Shown: piece after piece, positions 34,576 through 37,458 of the stretch
Layout: every line of letters begins with the position of its first letter
How positions within the stretch are numbered: position 1 is the stretch's first letter
Source: Omnitrophica bacterium GWA2_41_15
GTDB lineage: Bacteria; Omnitrophota; Gorgyraeia; Gygaellales; UBA12090
Assembly (NCBI GenBank): GCA_919901925.1
Contig: CAKKQA010000094.1
Coordinates: 1 to 37,458, forward strand
Direction of reading: 5' to 3'
Length of the DNA stretch: 37,458 bases
Translations under genes and position numbers: made by a program
Notes under the pieces: generated by a model
Told to the model about the DNA's origin: nothing
The model's input: the letters and a program-made list of their open reading frames with translations, nothing else
The model's database searches: none

Positions 34576-35551
34576 TGTATATGCCCGGTTTATATTGCCC
34601 TTTATGCAGTTTAAACCATTCGATTGTTTCTTTTAACCCTTGCTCCAAAGAATATTTAGGGGCGAAACCAAGCAGTTCTTGCGCCTTTTTTATATCCGCG
34701 CGCAGCCTTGTAACTTCGCTATTTTTAGGCCTTTGCCGTTCCTTGTCTTTTACAACTTTAATATTAGAGCCAATAAGTTTCTTAATAGTTTTTATCAAAT
34801 CTTTAATTGATATCTCAAAATTTGAGCCTATATTTATAATCTCACCTATACACTTCTTGGATTCAGCAGCTTTTATAAATCCTTCTACAGTATCCTTTAC
34901 AAAGGTCAAATCCCGCGTAGGGAATAAAGAACCCAGCCTTAAGCTCTCCTTTCCGCTAAGCATCTGGGTGATAATTGTAGGAATTATGGCCCTGGCTGAT
35001 TGGCGCGGGCCATAAGTATTAAACGGCCTTATAACAGAAACAGGTAAATTAAACGAGCTATGGAAAGACATAGCCAGGAAATCCGCGCCTGCTTTCGTAG
35101 CCGCGTAAGGAGACTGGGGATTCACCGGATGCCCTTCATGGATAGGGACAAACTGCGCGCTGCCATATACTTCGCTTGTGGAAGTATGCACAAACCTTTT
35201 TATGTCGGAATCGCGGGCTGCCTGTAATAAATTCAAGGTACCTTTTATATTAGTATCCACATAGGCATCGGGCGAATAATAAGAATAGGGAATCCCTATT
35301 AACGCTGCCAAATGAAATACAACCTTCACATCCTGCATTGCAAATCGGACGCTGTCATAATTCCTTATATCGCCGCTTACAACTTCAAGCCTTTCTTTAT
35401 ATGGCAATGTTTCAAGCCACCCCCAGAAATTACGGGAGTTATACCGCAGGAAAACCTTTACCTTATAATCTTCTGCAACCAGCCTTTCGCATAAATGCGA
35501 ACCAATAAATCCCGCTCCCCCTGTCACCAAAACCTTATTTCTTGCAGCCAT
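34568..35551 (-). CDS. legB: NDP-sugar 4,6-dehydratase (LegB type)
   Basis: This 327-residue extended SDR has the cofactor loop TGGAGFIG, the TSTSEVYGSA segment, the catalytic SPYAATK (YxxxK) and RPFNTYGPRQSARAIIP. It has the full-length LegB/GlcNAc 4,6-dehydratase form. It makes the 4-keto-6-deoxy sugar that LegC aminates. With ptmE in the operon the substrate is more likely GDP-GlcNAc than UDP-GlcNAc. It follows the ABC exporter by 15 bp. Confidence 0.9.
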   Translation of the reverse strand: MAARNKVLVTGGAGFIGSHLCERLVAEDYKVKVFLRYNSRNFWGWLETLPYKERLEVVSGDIRNYDSVRFAMQDVKVVFHLAALIGIPYSYYSPDAYVDTNIKGTLNLLQAARDSDIKRFVHTSTSEVYGSAQFVPIHEGHPVNPQSPYAATKAGADFLAMSFHSSFNLPVSVIRPFNTYGPRQSARAIIPTIITQMLSGKESLRLGSLFPTRDLTFVKDTVEGFIKAAESKKCIGEIINIGSNFEISIKDLIKTIKKLIGSNIKVVKDKERQRPKNSEVTRLRADIKKAQELLGFAPKYSLEQGLKETIEWFKLHKGQYKPGIYNV

Positions 35552-35566
35552 CTTCTCTCCCTTTTC

Positions 35567-37342
35567 TTATTTTATTGAAGCCTCTAAGGTCTGAAGCCTA
35601 GCCATATTGCTAAGACTGCCGTTTGCCAGAATAAGTTCAGAGTATCTTCCTTCTTCTATAATTCGGCCATTTTTAAGGACATATACATAATCAGCATTTA
35701 TAATCGTTGAAAGCCTGTGCGCCACAACAACAACCGTAGTTTCTTTAGCAATATTCTCTATTGCCTGTTGGATTAAACGTTCAGAATGCGTATCCAGGGC
35801 GCTGGTAGCCTCATCCAGAATCAATAGCTTAGGTTGGCGAAGTATTGCCCTGGCTAAAGCGATACGTTGAATCTGCCCGCCGGATAACCTGACCCCGCGG
35901 TCACCTACGATTGTTTCGTAACCATGGCTTAACTTTCCAATAAATTCTTCGGCATTGGCTTGTATACAGGCCTGCTTAATTTTATCGTCGCCTGCCATAT
36001 CATTTGCCCAGCGTAAATTATCGCGGACACTCATATTAAACAAAACACTTTCCTGCGGCACATATCCGATATTGCGGCGCAATGAATTTATATCGAATTC
36101 CTGAAGGCTAACCCCGTCAAAAGCAATACTGCCGCTTGAAGGCTGAAGAAAACCCATAATCAAATCAATCAGCGTCGATTTACCCGCTCCCGACTCTCCG
36201 ACTATTGCTATCATCTTTCCTTTAGAGATGCATATATTTACGCCGCTCAATATAGGCCGGCTGCCATCATAACCAAAGGCGAGATTCTCTATGTTTATTT
36301 CACTACTGAAATCCGTGAATTGCTTCGCGCCTGATGGCTGTCTCATCGCACAAGCGCTGTCTTTTAAGCTTATAACCTGTTCATAGCTGGGGAAAAAGTT
36401 ATCCAAGCAGTTTTTATACTCCGCGGCATTACCGATTAAAGGAACCACGCGGGCAAGGGCATAAAATAATACCGCTGTCTCCGATAACGGAAGGGTAAAA
36501 CTTCTTGCAACGAATAAACCAATAGACAAGACTAATATGCCGAATGGAAAATACGCTAGCGGCATTGCAAAATTAAGGACTTGGGATTTTATTGTTACCT
36601 CTCTATGGGCGTCAAAAGCAAAAGCTAGCGCCGAGACGCTTTTATCTTGCTTGCCGAAACCCAAGACCACTTTCGCCAAGCTTAAATTTTCCTGAATAAC
36701 CGTGCTAATCTTATTAGCGGTAGATGTATTCAATTTACCTAATTTATAGCTTATTTTCCCAAGCCAAAAAAACGGCATTACAAAAATTACAGCGCTTGCA
36801 ATTGTAACGGAAGTAACCTGCCAGGAAAGATAGAAAGGGACAACTAGATACAGGGCTATTTGAAAGATGCAGGAAAAATAGCGCCCCATAGCGCTAAGCG
36901 CGTCGCCAATTACCGTCATTTCACGGATAAAGGTATTAATTAACACGCCTTGGTTATTTTTGGTAAAAAAAAGCCAGCGGGCATTTAAAAAATCTTCAAA
37001 TGTCCCCAGCATTAATTCGCGCAATAACGCGTATTTAGTCTTTAAAATCGCGCGCTGGGCAAAAATCTGGAAACCGGACTTAAGGATATTAAAAAACATG
37101 AATACAGCCAATAGCCACCCCAAAGTTACCGGTAATCCTGTAAATTTTATTACAGCCGTTATCTTTTGCGTAACTATACTGGCATTGGCTAAATTAGGAT
37201 TAAGGAACAAATCCACAATAACAACCAATGAAAAGATGGACGCGGCGTCAAAGATATTTGCAAAGAAAAGCAACGCCGTGTTAATAACAACTAACCGGGG
37301 ATATTTCTTAAAGATAACGCGCGTGAATGTTATGGCTTTCAT
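35567..37342 (-). CDS. ABC exporter, fused membrane and ATPase domains (MsbA-like)
   Basis: This 591-residue half-transporter has six membrane helices in residues about 15-320 and the nucleotide-binding domain after 350. Walker A is GESGAGKST (382-390), the signature LSGGQ is at 486-490, Walker B is LLILDEA (506-512) and the H-loop His is at 542 (AHRLST). MsbA/PglK-like proteins flip lipid-linked sugars across the inner membrane, and this is a reasonable role beside glycosyltransferases. No separate polymerase or ligase lies in the window. It starts 10 bp after the stop of an upstream partial gene. Confidence 0.9.
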   Translation of the reverse strand: MKAITFTRVIFKKYPRLVVINTALLFFANIFDAASIFSLVVIVDLFLNPNLANASIVTQKITAVIKFTGLPVTLGWLLAVFMFFNILKSGFQIFAQRAILKTKYALLRELMLGTFEDFLNARWLFFTKNNQGVLINTFIREMTVIGDALSAMGRYFSCIFQIALYLVVPFYLSWQVTSVTIASAVIFVMPFFWLGKISYKLGKLNTSTANKISTVIQENLSLAKVVLGFGKQDKSVSALAFAFDAHREVTIKSQVLNFAMPLAYFPFGILVLSIGLFVARSFTLPLSETAVLFYALARVVPLIGNAAEYKNCLDNFFPSYEQVISLKDSACAMRQPSGAKQFTDFSSEINIENLAFGYDGSRPILSGVNICISKGKMIAIVGESGAGKSTLIDLIMGFLQPSSGSIAFDGVSLQEFDINSLRRNIGYVPQESVLFNMSVRDNLRWANDMAGDDKIKQACIQANAEEFIGKLSHGYETIVGDRGVRLSGGQIQRIALARAILRQPKLLILDEATSALDTHSERLIQQAIENIAKETTVVVVAHRLSTIINADYVYVLKNGRIIEEGRYSELILANGSLSNMARLQTLEASIK

Positions 37343-37352
37343 ATATTAGTAA

Positions 37353-37457
37353 TTATTTTAGAAATTCCCTGTTTGCGCGTAAAAATTCCGCGCCAATACG
37401 GGTTGTAATTACGCCTTGCGGCTGGCAATTATTTAAAAACGACCAAAAACACTGCTG
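37353..37457 (-). CDS. C-terminal end of an upstream gene, cut by the window edge
   Basis: One frame stays open from the window edge (37457) for 34 codons to a TAA at 37355-37353, ending ITTRIGAEFLRANREFLK. The tight 10-bp spacing to the ABC gene makes it the likely last part of another gene of the same operon. The fragment is too short to name a family. Confidence 0.55.
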   Translation of the reverse strand, partial: QQCFWSFLNNCQPQGVITTRIGAEFLRANREFLK

Positions 37458-37458
37458 C

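Noticed and set aside
16431-35551. Pseudaminic acid or sialic acid pathway
   Set aside because: The CBS-nucleotidyltransferase, NeuD-type acetyltransferase and NeuC-type epimerase with YPTPIEDVNL in the synthase point to legionaminate. A PseG-type hydrolase and PseH-type acetyltransferase are not seen.
107-37349. Many open frames on the plus strand (60-154 residues)
   Set aside because: All lie opposite confident minus-strand genes, have no family motifs, and show no ribosome-binding or composition support. They are treated as shadows.
1-37458. Transposon, phage or CRISPR features
   Set aside because: No transposase, integrase, terminal inverted repeats or regularly spaced repeats were noticed by eye. 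The only long direct repeat is the gene-fragment pair.

Overview
This window reads as part of a large surface-glycan locus from an uncultivated-type Gram-negative-like bacterium. About 33 genes lie end to end on the minus strand, with overlaps or gaps of usually under 25 bp and no convincing plus-strand gene. No rRNA, tRNA, phage or transposase gene is visible, so taxonomy is inference. Moderate GC, a dense radical-SAM content and long unidirectional glycan operons would fit a candidate phylum such as Omnitrophota, but nothing here proves it.

In transcription order (high to low coordinates) the layout is as follows. (1) 37457-35567: the tail of an unknown gene, then an MsbA-type ABC exporter. 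(2) 35551-29518: legB-legC-ptmE-legH-legI-legG, a legionaminic-acid block of the GDP-sugar type. (3) 29512-24331: a fused E1beta/family-2 glycosyltransferase, a radical SAM protein with extra C-terminal cysteines, a small TIM-barrel protein and a B12-binding radical SAM protein. (4) 24321-18853: two small membrane proteins with winged-helix-like tails, a large multi-pass membrane protein, a zinc-ribbon protein, an AT-rich B12-radical SAM gene, and a decayed partial copy of the large membrane protein. (5) 18860-16431: ptmA-, ptmF- and legF-like genes, which complete CMP-legionaminate synthesis. (6) 16434-8672: two more B12-radical SAM proteins, a 624-residue GT-B-like protein, a GT4 glycosyltransferase and a GT-C membrane glycosyltransferase. 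(7) 8621-64: a methyltransferase, an E1alpha/E1beta pair, an intein-containing GDP-mannose-dehydratase-like protein, two further epimerase-family proteins, a GHMP sugar kinase and a short-chain dehydrogenase. This last block looks like synthesis of a second, unusual nucleotide sugar.

Taken together, the genes suggest a glycan carrying a legionaminic-type nonulosonic acid plus at least one branched or otherwise modified sugar, assembled by several glycosyltransferases and possibly exported by the ABC protein. The most notable points are: a 342-residue intein with an apparently intact LAGLIDADG endonuclease inside a sugar dehydratase; an E1beta-glycosyltransferase fusion; 2-oxoacid-dehydrogenase E1 subunits with no E2 or E3; five radical SAM enzymes in one glycan locus; two tandem epimerase-family proteins lacking the catalytic tyrosine; and a duplicated, decayed membrane-protein copy bordering an AT-rich insertion.
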